Made by a program: the position numbers and the translations under genes. Below, in pieces: positions 9,699 to 18,961 of a DNA stretch of 64,000 nucleotides (position 1 is the stretch's first letter; each line of letters opens with the position of its first letter). The stretch lies in NCBI RefSeq assembly GCF_002250505.1, contig NZ_NJGY01000001.1, positions 3,145,561 through 3,209,560 on the forward strand. The letters run 5' to 3'. The notes beneath the pieces were generated by a model. The model worked only from the letters and a program-made list of their open reading frames with translations. It made no database searches and was not told the DNA's origin. The DNA comes from Janthinobacterium sp. PC23-8. GTDB taxonomy: Bacteria > Pseudomonadota > Gammaproteobacteria > Burkholderiales > Burkholderiaceae_D.

Positions 9699-9758
9699 TC
9701 ATCCGGCAGCAAAGCGGCATGGGCGCTAAAATAGCGGCTGTGCCGGGCATTCCGGCCG

Positions 9759-9777
9759 GCCGGGCGCCACGCCCGGC
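9759..9777. other. GC-rich stem-loop before the SRPBCC gene
   Basis: Perfect 7-bp stem gccgggc/gcccggc with a five-base loop, lying between the dienelactone hydrolase stop and the SRPBCC start. No T-run follows, so it is at best a weak terminator on either strand. Confidence 0.3.
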
Positions 9778-9804
9778 AAACCTGGATGAGGAACCGAACT
9801 GAAG

Positions 9805-10221
9805 ATGGCCCAAGTAACTGTTTCTGTGACATTGGCGGCAAGCGCCGAACGCGTGTGGGATTTTATCGGCGGCTTCCAGTCGCTGGCGGAGTGGTCGAGT
9901 TCGATCAAGACCAGCTTGCCGGAGCAGGGCGGCCGCGTGCGCCGCCTGAAAACCACGGACGGCGCCATCATCGCCGAACGCCTGCAAAGCTTCAGTGAAG
10001 CGGACAAGAGCTACAGCTACACCATCGTCTCGGGCCCGATTCCCGTCAAAAACTACCGCTCCACCCTGCGCGTGACGGGCGAACCAGGTGCGTCATCGTG
10101 CGTGGCCGAATGGTCGAGCCAGTTCGATGCCGCCGAAGGCGTGGAAGACGTGATGGTCGGCGCCTTCCAGCACCTGTATGAGACGGCGTTTGTCGACCTG
10201 AAACGCATCATGGCGATCTGA
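9805..10221 (+). CDS. SRPBCC (START-like) family protein
   Basis: A 138-residue protein with the helix-grip fold pattern of polyketide-cyclase/MxaD-like proteins: N-terminal SVTLAASAERVWDFIGGF, central GPIPVKNYRSTLRV and C-terminal long helix with YETAFVDLKRIMA. These proteins bind small hydrophobic ligands in a cavity; catalytic function is uncertain. Cytoplasmic. Stands alone between two unrelated genes. Confidence 0.8.
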   Translation: MAQVTVSVTLAASAERVWDFIGGFQSLAEWSSSIKTSLPEQGGRVRRLKTTDGAIIAERLQSFSEADKSYSYTIVSGPIPVKNYRSTLRVTGEPGASSCVAEWSSQFDAAEGVEDVMVGAFQHLYETAFVDLKRIMAI

Positions 10222-10272
10222 GCTACCGCTCGCCGCTCAGGCAGCGCATGCCGCCGCCAGGCCGGGTGCTGA

Positions 10273-11910
10273 TCAGCGTGGCACTTTCCCGAAGGCCTCG
10301 TTCTTGTTCCACACCGGCATGGTCTTGTCGTTCGCCACTTCATAGCCCAGGTTCAGGGTGAACTGCGCCTGCTGCACCATGCCCGACAGATCCCAGGACG
10401 GCTTGTATTCGTCCGTCACCTGATGGTAATCTTTCTTGAACGCAACCAGGCGCGCGCTTGATGCCTTCGGGTCCTTGATGAAGGCGAACGAGCCGTCGCC
10501 CGAGAACACGGCCGAGCCCACGTTAAAGGCGGGAATGCCGGCCTTGGCAAAGGCGAAATGGTCGGCGCGGTAAAAGGCGCCGGACAGGTCGGGGATGGCG
10601 GGCGCCAGGCGCAGGCCCATGCGTTTGGCCACCCTGGCGGCGCTCGCGTACAGGCTGCTGCGCTCGGCGCCGGCAACGCCGATATCGCGCGTTTTGCCGA
10701 CAAAATTCATGCTGTCGAGGTTCAGGTCGGCGGCGGTCTTTGCCAGCGGCCACAGCGGTGCGCGTACCCAGGCGTTGGCGCCCAGCATGCCGGTTTCTTC
10801 ACCGGCCGGCCACAGGAAGATCTGCGTGCGGCGTGCCGGTTGCTTGACGGCTACTTGCGCCATCGCCAGCAAGGCCGCCGCGCCCGAGGCGTTGTCGATC
10901 GCGCCGTTATAGATATGGTCGCTGCCGGCGGCGCTGTTGTCGTTGCCTTCGTCATCCTTGCCCAGGTGATCCCAGTGCGCCGAATAAATCACCGCCTCGT
11001 CTTTCAGCTTCGGGTCGGTGCCGGGCACGATGCCGGCCACGTTGAATTGCAAGATGGTGCGGATGGTGCTGTTCAGGCTGACCTTGACGGTGGCGTCCAG
11101 GGCCACCGGCTGGAACTCGCGCGTCTCGGCCCTGGCGCGCAGGGCGTCCAGGTCCTGCCCTGCTTGCTGGAACAGGGCGCGCGCCGCATCTTCCTGCAGC
11201 CAGCCTTCCATCGCATTGCCGGCGCCGGCCAGGTTGAAGCGCTCGTGGCCGAAACCGTTGGCCGGTACCGACCATGGATACGAGGCCGACGCCGTCGTAT
11301 GGATCAGCAGCACCCCGGCCGCGCCCTGGCGCAGCGCTTCCTCGTATTTGTAGACCCAGCGGCCATACCAGGTCAGCGACTTGCCGGCAAAGCGGTTCGG
11401 TTCAAGCGCGGTGGGCTGCGGATCGTTGACCATCATGATCACCAGCTTGCCTTTCAGATCGACACCCTTGAAATCATCCCAGTGTTCGTCAAGCGCGCGG
11501 ATGCCGTAGCCGGCAAACACCACGGGCGCCTCGAACGCCACTTTCTCTTGCCCGTTCGACGCGCCAAACACGATGCCTTCACCAAACCTGGGCGCCAGCG
11601 TCTTGCCGCCGGCGCTGAAGGTCACCGTGCTGCCCGGCAAGACCTTGCTGCCGACAATCTGCAGGCCCTGGCGATACGTGCCGTCCTTCAGCGGTTGCAA
11701 GCCGGCCAGCGCCGCCTGGGTTTCCAGGTAGCGCACGGCCAGGTCGCCGCCGCGCTGGCCCGTGCCGCGTCCTTCGAGCAGGTCGTCGGCCAGAAAGGAC
11801 AGGTGGGCGCGCAGTGGCGCTTCGGCAACGACAGGCAGGGGCTGGGCGCTGGCGGCCGTGCCCAAAAGGGCGAGGCTGGCGGCGAGGGCAAGGGGGGAAC
11901 AGGTACGCAT
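10273..11910 (-). CDS. Exported M28 family zinc aminopeptidase
   Basis: A 545-residue periplasmic or secreted metallopeptidase. Sec signal peptide at residues 1-22 (ending AASAQ), a protease-associated (PA) insert around residues 110-260, and the M28 catalytic core with zinc ligands in HWDHLG (about residue 312), AIDNASGAA (Asp about 339), GEETGMLG (Glu pair about 371) and a terminal ADHFAFAKAGIPAF His. Removes N-terminal residues from peptides. Convergent with the SRPBCC gene. Confidence 0.9.
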   Translation of the reverse strand: MRTCSPLALAASLALLGTAASAQPLPVVAEAPLRAHLSFLADDLLEGRGTGQRGGDLAVRYLETQAALAGLQPLKDGTYRQGLQIVGSKVLPGSTVTFSAGGKTLAPRFGEGIVFGASNGQEKVAFEAPVVFAGYGIRALDEHWDDFKGVDLKGKLVIMMVNDPQPTALEPNRFAGKSLTWYGRWVYKYEEALRQGAAGVLLIHTTASASYPWSVPANGFGHERFNLAGAGNAMEGWLQEDAARALFQQAGQDLDALRARAETREFQPVALDATVKVSLNSTIRTILQFNVAGIVPGTDPKLKDEAVIYSAHWDHLGKDDEGNDNSAAGSDHIYNGAIDNASGAAALLAMAQVAVKQPARRTQIFLWPAGEETGMLGANAWVRAPLWPLAKTAADLNLDSMNFVGKTRDIGVAGAERSSLYASAARVAKRMGLRLAPAIPDLSGAFYRADHFAFAKAGIPAFNVGSAVFSGDGSFAFIKDPKASSARLVAFKKDYHQVTDEYKPSWDLSGMVQQAQFTLNLGYEVANDKTMPVWNKNEAFGKVPR

Positions 11911-12074
11911 AAGGACTCCAGAATAGACGAGACAAGCTGCAACGATGATGCATTGGCAGTAATCTTACTCTACGGATCATATTTCCTGAACGTACAGCGC
12001 GGCGTGCCGGCGCCGAATCGGGCCACAATGACAACGAAGGCCGCCAACCGGCAGGCCATGTACAGGAGGCCGGC

Positions 12075-12971
12075 ATGAACGACGCACGCAGCAGCACCGA
12101 CCAGGCAGTCGCGGGAAACACCCTGCGCACTCTTGATGGCACGACGATTTACTACAAGGACTGGGGCAGCGGCGCGCCGGTGGTGTTCAGCCACGGCTGG
12201 CCGCTGTCATCCGATGCCTGGGAAGACCAGATGTTTTTCCTCGCCTCCAACGGCTACCGCGTGATCGCCCACGACCGGCGCGGCCATGGCCGCTCCAGCC
12301 AGCCTTTCGACGGCAATGACATGGATACCTATGCCGACGACCTGGCCGAACTGATCGAGGCGCTCGACCTGCAGGGCGCGACCCTGGTCGGACACTCCAC
12401 CGGCGGCGGCGAGGTGGCGCGCTATATCGGCCGCCATGGCACGGCTCGCCTGTCGGGCGCGGTGCTGGTGGGCGCCGTGCCGCCGCTGATGCTGCAAACG
12501 CCGGACAACCCGCAGGGTTTGCCGCTCGAGGTGTTTGACGCTATCCGCAGCGGCGTGCAGGCCGACCGCAGCCAGTTCTTCCGCGACCTCAGTGAAGCTT
12601 TCTACGGCTATAACCGGCCCGGAGCCAAGCCTTCGCAGGGCGTGCGCGATGCGTTCTGGCGGCTGGGCATGCAGGCCGGCATGCCGGCCGCTTTTCTGTG
12701 CATCAAGCAGTTTTCGCAAACCGATTTTACGCAAGACCTGGCGAAGTTCGATATTCCCACGCTGGTGATCCATGGCGACGACGACCAGATCGTGCCGATC
12801 GCCGCCTCGGCGCGGCGCACGGCCGAACTGATCATCGGCAGCCGGCTGCTGGTGTATCCGGGCGCGCCGCATGGCCTGGCGACCACCCACAAGGATCAAT
12901 TGAATGCAGACTTGCTGGAGTTCCTGCGCCATGCGGCCAACGCGCCAACACTGGCTTCCGAACATTTGTAG
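12075..12971 (+). CDS. Alpha/beta hydrolase, non-haem chloroperoxidase/arylesterase type
   Basis: A 298-residue hydrolase with oxyanion motif [11 protein letters not shown], nucleophile Ser in GHSTGGG, acid Asp in HGDDDQIVP and catalytic His in GAPHGL. This matches the cofactor-free haloperoxidase/arylesterase group, whose usual activity is ester hydrolysis and perhydrolysis. Start has AGGAGG at 12064-12069. Cytoplasmic. It carries a roughly 15-residue N-terminal extension not needed by the family. Confidence 0.88.
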   Translation: MNDARSSTDQAVAGNTLRTLDGTTIYYKDWGSGAPVVFSHGWPLSSDAWEDQMFFLASNGYRVIAHDRRGHGRSSQPFDGNDMDTYADDLAELIEALDLQGATLVGHSTGGGEVARYIGRHGTARLSGAVLVGAVPPLMLQTPDNPQGLPLEVFDAIRSGVQADRSQFFRDLSEAFYGYNRPGAKPSQGVRDAFWRLGMQAGMPAAFLCIKQFSQTDFTQDLAKFDIPTLVIHGDDDQIVPIAASARRTAELIIGSRLLVYPGAPHGLATTHKDQLNADLLEFLRHAANAPTLASEHL

Positions 12972-12988
12972 GCGGCGCGGGATATATT

Positions 12989-13018
12989 GCAAAACAGGTA
13001 AGGTTGCCTGGTTTTTGC
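12989..13018 (+). terminator. Possible terminator after the alpha/beta hydrolase
   Basis: An imperfect stem gcaaaacagg / cctggtttttgc with an eight-base loop, ending in a T-rich arm, 18 bases after the stop codon. Stem contains a bulge, so strength is uncertain. Confidence 0.4.
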
Positions 13019-13032
13019 ACCAATTGCGTGCG

Positions 13033-13076
13033 GATCGCCGATTTTTCTGCGTTTGGGATGGCAAAAATTGGCGATC
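13033..13076 (+). promoter_or_regulatory. Long stem-loop upstream of the DEAD-box helicase gene
   Basis: Left arm gatcgccgattttt (13033-13046) and right arm aaaaattggcgatc (13063-13076) pair over 14 positions with a single G-U, around a 16-base loop; a few outer pairs extend it. It ends 97 bases before the helicase start codon. It may be a leader-RNA structure used for cold-shock or autoregulatory control, or an attenuator. Whether it is in the transcript is not shown. Confidence 0.45.
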
Positions 13077-13172
13077 TGCCGCGCGCTTCCACCCGGGCAG
13101 GGCCAGTAAAGAGTAAACTAGCAGATACACTCTTTCGCATTGGGCGATTCGAGCGAACTTGTGAGTGATTTC

Positions 13173-15332
13173 ATGTCTGATACACCAATTTCCTTATTTT
13201 CCGATCTTCACCTGAGCGAGCCGCTGATACGCGCGCTCAAGGATGTCGGTTACGAAACACCGTCGCCTATCCAGGCGGCCACGATTCCCTTGTTGCTCGC
13301 CAATCGCGACGTGCTGGGCCAGGCGCAAACAGGTACCGGTAAAACCGCCGCCTTTGCCCTGCCTATTCTGTCGCGCATCGATCTGAAACAAAGCTCACCC
13401 CAAGCCCTGGTCCTGGCGCCGACACGCGAACTGGCGATCCAGGTCGCCGAAGCGTTCCAGGTGTACGCTGCCCATATTCCGGGTTTCCACGTGCTGCCGA
13501 TCTACGGCGGCCAAAGCTATGGCCCGCAATTGTCGGCGCTGCGCCGCGGCGTGCACGTCATTGTCGGCACGCCGGGCCGCGTCATCGATCACCTGGACAA
13601 GGGTTCGCTCGACCTGTCCAAGCTGAAAACCCTGGTGCTCGACGAAGCCGATGAAATGCTGCGCATGGGCTTTATCGACGACGTCGAACGCATCTTGAAA
13701 GAAACGCCGGACGGCCATCAAACGGCGCTGTTCTCGGCCACCATGCCGTCGGTCATCAAGCGCATCGCCACCACCTACCTGGTCAACCCGGCCGAAGTGA
13801 CGGTGGCCGCCAAAACCGGCACGGCCGACAATATTCGCCAGCGCTATTGGCTGGTGTCGGGCATGCACAAGCTCGACGCGCTGACCCGCATCCTGGAAGC
13901 GGAAGCGTTTGACGGCATGATCATCTTTGCCCGCACCAAGCTGGGCACGGAAGAGCTGGCCGGCAAGCTGCAGGCACGCGGCTTCTCGGCTGCCGCCATC
14001 AATGGCGATATCCAGCAGGCGCAGCGCGAACGCACCATCCAGCAACTGAAAGACGGCAAGATCGACATCCTGGTCGCCACCGATGTGGCCGCGCGCGGCC
14101 TGGACGTCGAGCGTATCAGCCACGTGGTCAACTACGACGTGCCGCACGATCCGGAAAGCTATACCCACCGTATCGGCCGCACCGGCCGCGCCGGCCGCAG
14201 CGGCGAAGCGATTCTGTTCATCACCCCGCGCGAAAAGAATTTGCTCAAAGCCATTGAACGCTCGACCCGCCAGCCGATCGGCATGCTGGAACTGCCGACC
14301 ATCCAGGCCGTCAACGACGTGCGGATCGCCAAGTTCAAGGAACAGATCACGGAAACGCTGGCGCTGGGCGAACTGGAACAATTCCAGTCGCTGATCGAGG
14401 ACTTCGAGCGCGAACAGAATATCCCGGCCATCGAAATCGCCGCCGCCCTGGCGAAGATGGCGCGTGGCAATACGCCGCTGCTGCTGGACAAGAACAAGCA
14501 GCGCGAACAAGCGACCTGGCAGGATGACCGTCCGGCACGCCAGGAGCGCTTTGACCGCCCCGAGCGTGGCGAGCGTCCTGAACGCGGCGAGCGCTTCGAA
14601 CGTGGCGAGCGCGGCGAACGCCCGGCCTTCCCGAAAAAGGAACGCGTTCAACGGCCTGCCGACGCCGGCATGCAAACCTTCCGTATCGAAGTAGGCCATC
14701 AGCATGGCGTCAAACCGGGCAATATCGTCGGCGCCATCGCCAACGAAGCGGGCATCGATTCGAAGAATATCGGCCGCATCGAGATCTACGACGACTACAG
14801 CGTGCTGGACCTGCCGGACAGCATGCCGAAGGAATTGCTGGAGCAGCTGAAAACCGTGTGGGTCGCCGGCCAGCAACTGCGCATCAGCCGCGACGGCGAC
14901 GCGCCTGACCTGGCGCCAGCGGCTGCACCGCGCAAGCCATTTGCCGCCAAGGCCGCGCCATCGTTCAAGGAAGCCGCTGCCGAAGCGCCAGCCGCCGACG
15001 TTCCGGTTCGTGCACCGAAGAAAGAGCGCCCACGACCAGGCGTGACGGCTTACCGCATCGAAGTGGGCCGCGATCATCTGGTCACGCCGAGCAATATCGT
15101 CGGCGCCATCGCCAACGAAGCGAACCTGGAAGCCAAGCATATCGGCCGCATCGATATCTTTGACAAGCACAGCGTGCTGGACCTGCCGGAAGGCATGCCG
15201 CCGGAAATCCTCGACCACCTGAAATCGGTCTGGGTGGCTGGTCAGCAATTGCGCATCACCCTCGATGACGGCACCTCGGAGCGCAAGCCCGCGCCGCCAC
15301 GCCCGAAAGCGCCGCGCAAGACCTACAAGTAA
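13173..15332 (+). CDS. deaD: DEAD-box ATP-dependent RNA helicase with two tandem DbpA-type RNA-binding domains
   Basis: A 719-residue cytoplasmic helicase. Core motifs: Q-motif before AATIPLLL, motif I AQTGTGKT, Ia PTRELA, II VLDEADEML, III FSATMP, IV IIFARTK, V ATDVAARGLDV and VI HRIGRTGRAGR. After the core comes an Arg/Glu-rich linker of RGER repeats (about residues 460-490) and then two homologous DbpA RNA-binding domains (about 500-580 and 620-700), each with NIVGAIANEA and SVLDLP. CsdA/DeaD proteins normally have one such domain. They unwind structured RNA during ribosome assembly and cold adaptation. A GTG at 13161 is an alternative start. Confidence 0.93.
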   Translation: MSDTPISLFSDLHLSEPLIRALKDVGYETPSPIQAATIPLLLANRDVLGQAQTGTGKTAAFALPILSRIDLKQSSPQALVLAPTRELAIQVAEAFQVYAAHIPGFHVLPIYGGQSYGPQLSALRRGVHVIVGTPGRVIDHLDKGSLDLSKLKTLVLDEADEMLRMGFIDDVERILKETPDGHQTALFSATMPSVIKRIATTYLVNPAEVTVAAKTGTADNIRQRYWLVSGMHKLDALTRILEAEAFDGMIIFARTKLGTEELAGKLQARGFSAAAINGDIQQAQRERTIQQLKDGKIDILVATDVAARGLDVERISHVVNYDVPHDPESYTHRIGRTGRAGRSGEAILFITPREKNLLKAIERSTRQPIGMLELPTIQAVNDVRIAKFKEQITETLALGELEQFQSLIEDFEREQNIPAIEIAAALAKMARGNTPLLLDKNKQREQATWQDDRPARQERFDRPERGERPERGERFERGERGERPAFPKKERVQRPADAGMQTFRIEVGHQHGVKPGNIVGAIANEAGIDSKNIGRIEIYDDYSVLDLPDSMPKELLEQLKTVWVAGQQLRISRDGDAPDLAPAAAPRKPFAAKAAPSFKEAAAEAPAADVPVRAPKKERPRPGVTAYRIEVGRDHLVTPSNIVGAIANEANLEAKHIGRIDIFDKHSVLDLPEGMPPEILDHLKSVWVAGQQLRITLDDGTSERKPAPPRPKAPRKTYK

Positions 15333-15359
15333 TCCTGCAGCGTTCGCAGCAGTGACCAG

Positions 15360-15382
15360 AGGCGCCTTCGGGCGCCTTTTTT
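15360..15382 (+). terminator. Rho-independent terminator of the helicase gene
   Basis: Stem aggcgcc/ggcgcct with a ttcg tetraloop followed by TTTTTT, 28 bases after the stop codon: a textbook intrinsic terminator. Confidence 0.9.
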
Positions 15383-15763
15383 GTCGCCTTTAGGCAACAT
15401 CAATTCCTCTTCCCGAGCCGTCTTCCCTTGCTGTGCGGGCAATAAGTGGTCCTGCTTGCGGTTTGACTGACAGTGCGCCGCTTGGTTACACCTGCGTTCA
15501 TTTGGCAGGCATCGCCGCGTATTTGACGCTGCATTGGAATATTGATGGCATACAGGCGATGTCAGGCGCGTGATTTATTAATATTCCACATGTTAATAAG
15601 ATCAATTTAATTAAAAAAAAGAAAATACAAATTGCAATATCACGTGTATTTATGTTATTCCTTTTCGTGTATCAATTCTGGCTCTCTCGTGGGGCCGCCA
15701 GCCTTGATGTGGTATATTGTTTTTATAATTTAGCCATGCTATTTAAAAAAACAGGGGACGAGA
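15383..15763. other. Long AT-rich upstream region of the Aer-like gene
   Basis: No gene seen. The last 190 bases are strongly AT-rich compared with the surrounding DNA, and TATAAT occurs at 15724-15729, 35 bases before the start codon. I do not find a well-spaced -35 box or a clear flagellar sigma-28 promoter. This is probably the receptor gene's control region. Confidence 0.4.
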
Positions 15764-17395
15764 ATGCGCTTGAATATGCCGGTCACGCAGCAGGAATATA
15801 TTCTTAATGAAGGCATGACAATTGTTTCCACCACGGATTTACAGGGAAACATTAATTATGCCAATCAATATTTTATTGAAGTCAGCGGATTTTCCGAATC
15901 GGAATTGCTGGGTGCGCCGCAGAACATCCTGCGCCACCCCGACATGCCGGCCGAAGCGTTTGCCGACCTGTGGCGCACCATCCAGAGCGGCATGCCGTGG
16001 ACCGGCATGGTCAAGAACCGCTGCAAGAACGGCGACTATTACTGGGTGCTGGCCAATATCACGCCGGTGATCGAAAACGGCCGTCCGGTCGGCTATATGT
16101 CGGTGCGCACCAAGCCCACGCGCGAGCAGGTGGCCGAGGCGGCGGCGGCGTACCAGGGCTTCAAGGACGGCAACCAGGCCAAGCTGGCGATTCGCAAGGG
16201 CCGCGTGGTGGGCCAGGGCCTGGGCGCCATGCTGAAAGCCTTGAGCCAGCCCAGCCTGTCGCAGGGCATGGCCGTGAACGCCATCTTTTTCTGCGCCTCG
16301 ATGGCCATTCTGGGCGGCGCCGTGTGGAATATCGACAGCGACACCCACGCCGCCACGCGCGGCTGGCTGATCGCGCTGGCCGCCATGGCCTCGGTGATCA
16401 TGCTGGTGTTCTGGGCCTATCTGAACAACGCTGTGGTGCAGCCCCTGAGCGAGGCGGTGATGGCGGCGCGCAAGATGGCCGGCGGCGACCTGACGGGCGT
16501 GATCGACAAGGTGCGCGACGATGATATGGGCCAGCTGATGGCGGCCCTGCGCCAGACCAATATCAATCTGCACAGCATTATCGGCGACGTGCGCGCCAAT
16601 TTCGAGGATATCCGCGTTACCACGGCCGAGATCGCGACTGGCAATATGGACTTGTCCAGCCGTACCGAATCGCAGGCGTCCAGTCTGGAACAGACGGCGG
16701 CCAGCATGGAAGAACTGACTTCGACCGTGCAGAATAGCGCCGATCACGTGGCCACGGCCAATGAGCTGGCGGTGCAGGCATCAAAAGTGGCCGCGAAAGG
16801 CGGCGCGATCGTCACGGAAGTGGTCAGCACCATGGATGAAATCAGCGGTTCGTCGCGCAAGATTCTCGATATTATCGGCCTGATCGACGGCATCGCCTTC
16901 CAGACCAATATACTGGCCCTGAACGCCGCCGTCGAAGCGGCGCGCGCCGGCGAGCACGGCCGTGGCTTTGCCGTCGTTGCCGGCGAGGTGCGCAGCCTGG
17001 CCCAGCGCTCGGCCACCGCCGCCAAGGAAGTCAAACACCTGATTGACCATTCGATCGCCACCGTCAGCGCCGGCACCGTACTGACCAGCAACGCGGGCGC
17101 CACCATGCAGGAAGTGATCGCCTCGGTGGCGCGCGTGACGGAAGTCATGGACGAAATCTCGTCGACCACGCGCGAGCAGAACCAGGGCATCGGCCAGGTC
17201 AACCAGGCCGTGATCCATATGGACGGCATCACCCAGCAAAATGCGGCACTGGTCGAGCAGGCGGCGGCAGCGGCGACCAACCTGGCGCAGCGCACCGATA
17301 GCGTGGCCAAGTCGATGTTCGTGTTCAAGCTCAAGCATGAGCCACGGCGCAGGGCCAGTGGCGGTGCGGTGCGGGCGCTGGTCACATCGCGCTGA
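15764..17395 (+). CDS. aer: Aer-like PAS-domain methyl-accepting chemotaxis protein
   Basis: A 543-residue receptor. The N-terminal PAS domain (about residues 10-120) carries STTDLQGNINYAN, EVSGFSESELLG and RHPDMP, matching the FAD-binding PAS of aerotaxis receptors. Two hydrophobic segments (about 170-190 and 203-225) anchor it in the inner membrane without a periplasmic sensing domain. HAMP-like region follows, then the signalling hairpin with the tip [20 protein letters not shown]. It probably senses redox state or oxygen and feeds CheA. No CheR/CheB tether at the C-terminus. RBS GGGGA precedes the ATG; MPVTQQ at 15776 is an alternative start. Confidence 0.88.
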   Translation: MRLNMPVTQQEYILNEGMTIVSTTDLQGNINYANQYFIEVSGFSESELLGAPQNILRHPDMPAEAFADLWRTIQSGMPWTGMVKNRCKNGDYYWVLANITPVIENGRPVGYMSVRTKPTREQVAEAAAAYQGFKDGNQAKLAIRKGRVVGQGLGAMLKALSQPSLSQGMAVNAIFFCASMAILGGAVWNIDSDTHAATRGWLIALAAMASVIMLVFWAYLNNAVVQPLSEAVMAARKMAGGDLTGVIDKVRDDDMGQLMAALRQTNINLHSIIGDVRANFEDIRVTTAEIATGNMDLSSRTESQASSLEQTAASMEELTSTVQNSADHVATANELAVQASKVAAKGGAIVTEVVSTMDEISGSSRKILDIIGLIDGIAFQTNILALNAAVEAARAGEHGRGFAVVAGEVRSLAQRSATAAKEVKHLIDHSIATVSAGTVLTSNAGATMQEVIASVARVTEVMDEISSTTREQNQGIGQVNQAVIHMDGITQQNAALVEQAAAAATNLAQRTDSVAKSMFVFKLKHEPRRRASGGAVRALVTSR

Positions 17396-17408
17396 GCAAC
17401 AGCCCGGG

Positions 17409-17717
17409 CTATTTCTTCAGCAGGTACACCTCGCTGCGGCGGACTTTTTTCACCACGCCGTCCTGGCCGAACAGGATGATGTACTCGCCGCCTCCCGGCG
17501 AGCCATCCGGGTAGGTGTACATCCACACCTCATTGCCGCTGTCAAAACGGATCGAGGTGCTCTCGCCCAGGGCGGCGCGCACCTGTTCGCGCGTGCTGCT
17601 GCCCACCTGCACGTTTTGTTCCAGGGTGGCTTGCGGCACCGATTTGCTGGCCTGCAGGGCGCGCGTGCCGGAGCAGGCGGCCAGCGACAGCAGCAGGGGA
17701 AACATCAGCCACTTCAT
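17409..17717 (-). CDS. BamE/SmpA-like lipoprotein
   Basis: A 102-residue protein with a lipobox (SLAAC, Cys at residue 15) and a SmpA/OmlA-type domain: QVGSSTREQVRAALGE followed by EVWMYTYPDG and a final strand pair. BamE is an accessory lipoprotein of the outer-membrane beta-barrel assembly machine. This may be a paralogue rather than BamE itself, because the gene overlaps by four bases (ATGA) with an unknown exported protein instead of standing alone. Confidence 0.75.
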   Translation of the reverse strand: MKWLMFPLLLSLAACSGTRALQASKSVPQATLEQNVQVGSSTREQVRAALGESTSIRFDSGNEVWMYTYPDGSPGGGEYIILFGQDGVVKKVRRSEVYLLKK

Positions 17718-18526
17718 GGCGCCACCTCATCCATGTAGTCGAATTCCAGCAAGGTATCGTCGGGCCAGCTTTTGTCCCACAGCGGCGCGTAGTAGGTGCG
17801 GTCGAGCAAGACCTGGCAGTCGCAATACGGCAGCGATGCCGGGGTTTGTTCACCGCCCGCATACAGCATCCTGAAGGGCAGGGCCAGGCGGCGCTCGCCG
17901 TGCACGAGCGTGACGCCCAGCAAAGGCCGGTCGCTAAAGAACAGATAGTTGCCGTCCGGCTCGGAGCAGACCTTGTCGGTGCTGTAGAGCACGCTGGACA
18001 GCCATGAAATGATGGCGGGATCGTTCGAGATCAGGCCCGAATCCATGCCGGCGCGGCATTCCAGGCGCAGGTCGCCCAGGCGTCGCGTGTCGGGCGGCAA
18101 GCCCGGCGTGATGACCTGGGCGCGCCAGCTCATGGTACTGGCCTTGCGGTTGGCGATCAGCACCGCGTCTTCGCGCAGCGCCTGTTCGTTGCGCACGGGG
18201 GCGAAGCTGTTATCCTCAAGCAAGGGCAGCGGCACGCTGACGGTGTCGCCGGCAATGCGCAATTTCACGTCCCGCATGTCGACGCCGGGCTGGCGCGGCA
18301 GCAGGCGAAAACGCAGGCTGGCCTGCGGCGCCAGCGCATGGTCGCGCTCGAAACGCTCCACGCCCCGCATCATCTTGCGGTAGGACTTGTCGACCGGGTC
18401 GCGCGTGGCGTCCACCTTGACTTGCGGTACGGCCGCAGGTACCGGCGCCGTTTGCGCCAGGGCAGGCACGCAGGGCAGCACGGCCATCAGGAGTAGAGAA
18501 GCAAAGAGGGAAGTGGGAATGCGCAT
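17714..18526 (-). CDS. Exported protein of unknown function
   Basis: A 270-residue protein with a Sec signal peptide ending ALAQT. The mature part shows alternating beta-strand character and four cysteines (LECRAG, KVCSEP, CDCQV). No family recognised. It is translationally coupled to the BamE-like gene downstream through an ATGA overlap, so the pair probably forms a two-gene envelope operon. Confidence 0.65.
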   Translation of the reverse strand: MRIPTSLFASLLLMAVLPCVPALAQTAPVPAAVPQVKVDATRDPVDKSYRKMMRGVERFERDHALAPQASLRFRLLPRQPGVDMRDVKLRIAGDTVSVPLPLLEDNSFAPVRNEQALREDAVLIANRKASTMSWRAQVITPGLPPDTRRLGDLRLECRAGMDSGLISNDPAIISWLSSVLYSTDKVCSEPDGNYLFFSDRPLLGVTLVHGERRLALPFRMLYAGGEQTPASLPYCDCQVLLDRTYYAPLWDKSWPDDTLLEFDYMDEVAP

Positions 18527-18577
18527 GACACCATGCTACGCCGATTCGCGCATCGGCCACGCACAGATGGGGGGCTA

Positions 18578-18928
18578 TCAGTATTCGGAATATTTGCGCG
18601 CGTCGCCGCGTACCTGCCCTGCCGGATATTTCACGGCGTTCAGCGCCATCTTTTCCAGCACGGCCGCATGCAGGTCGACCCCGCTCTTGTCGGCCAGGCG
18701 CACCAGGTACATCAGCACGTCGGCCAGTTCATGGCGAATGCCGGCGCGTCTGGCGTCATCGAGTTCCGCATCCGCACCGGTCGGCAGCCATTGATAGTGC
18801 TCGACCAGTTCGGCCACTTCCACCGACAGCGCCATGGCCAGGTTTTTCGGCGTATGGAACTGGTCCCAGTCGCGCTCCTGGGCAAAGGCGGCCAGGCGGT
18901 CACGGATATCGAGCAGGCTGTCGTTCAT
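18578..18928 (-). CDS. MazG-like nucleotide pyrophosphohydrolase (dCTPase / RS21-C6 type)
   Basis: A 116-residue all-alpha enzyme. The metal-binding pattern is visible as SVEVAELVEHYQW and, further on, ELADVLMYLVRLADKSGVDL. Hydrolyses non-canonical or excess (d)NTPs to NMP and PPi; family members prefer dCTP or modified dCTP. Cytoplasmic. Length fits the short single-domain members. Confidence 0.88.
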   Translation of the reverse strand: MNDSLLDIRDRLAAFAQERDWDQFHTPKNLAMALSVEVAELVEHYQWLPTGADAELDDARRAGIRHELADVLMYLVRLADKSGVDLHAAVLEKMALNAVKYPAGQVRGDARKYSEY

Positions 18929-18961
18929 GATGGCGTTACGTTGAAGTAAAAGCCGATGGTA

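Noticed and set aside
13395..15248. Long antisense open frame opposite the helicase gene
   Set aside because: Shadow of a GC-rich gene: His/Arg/Ala/Gln-rich, no motif, no RBS; the sense strand has every helicase motif.
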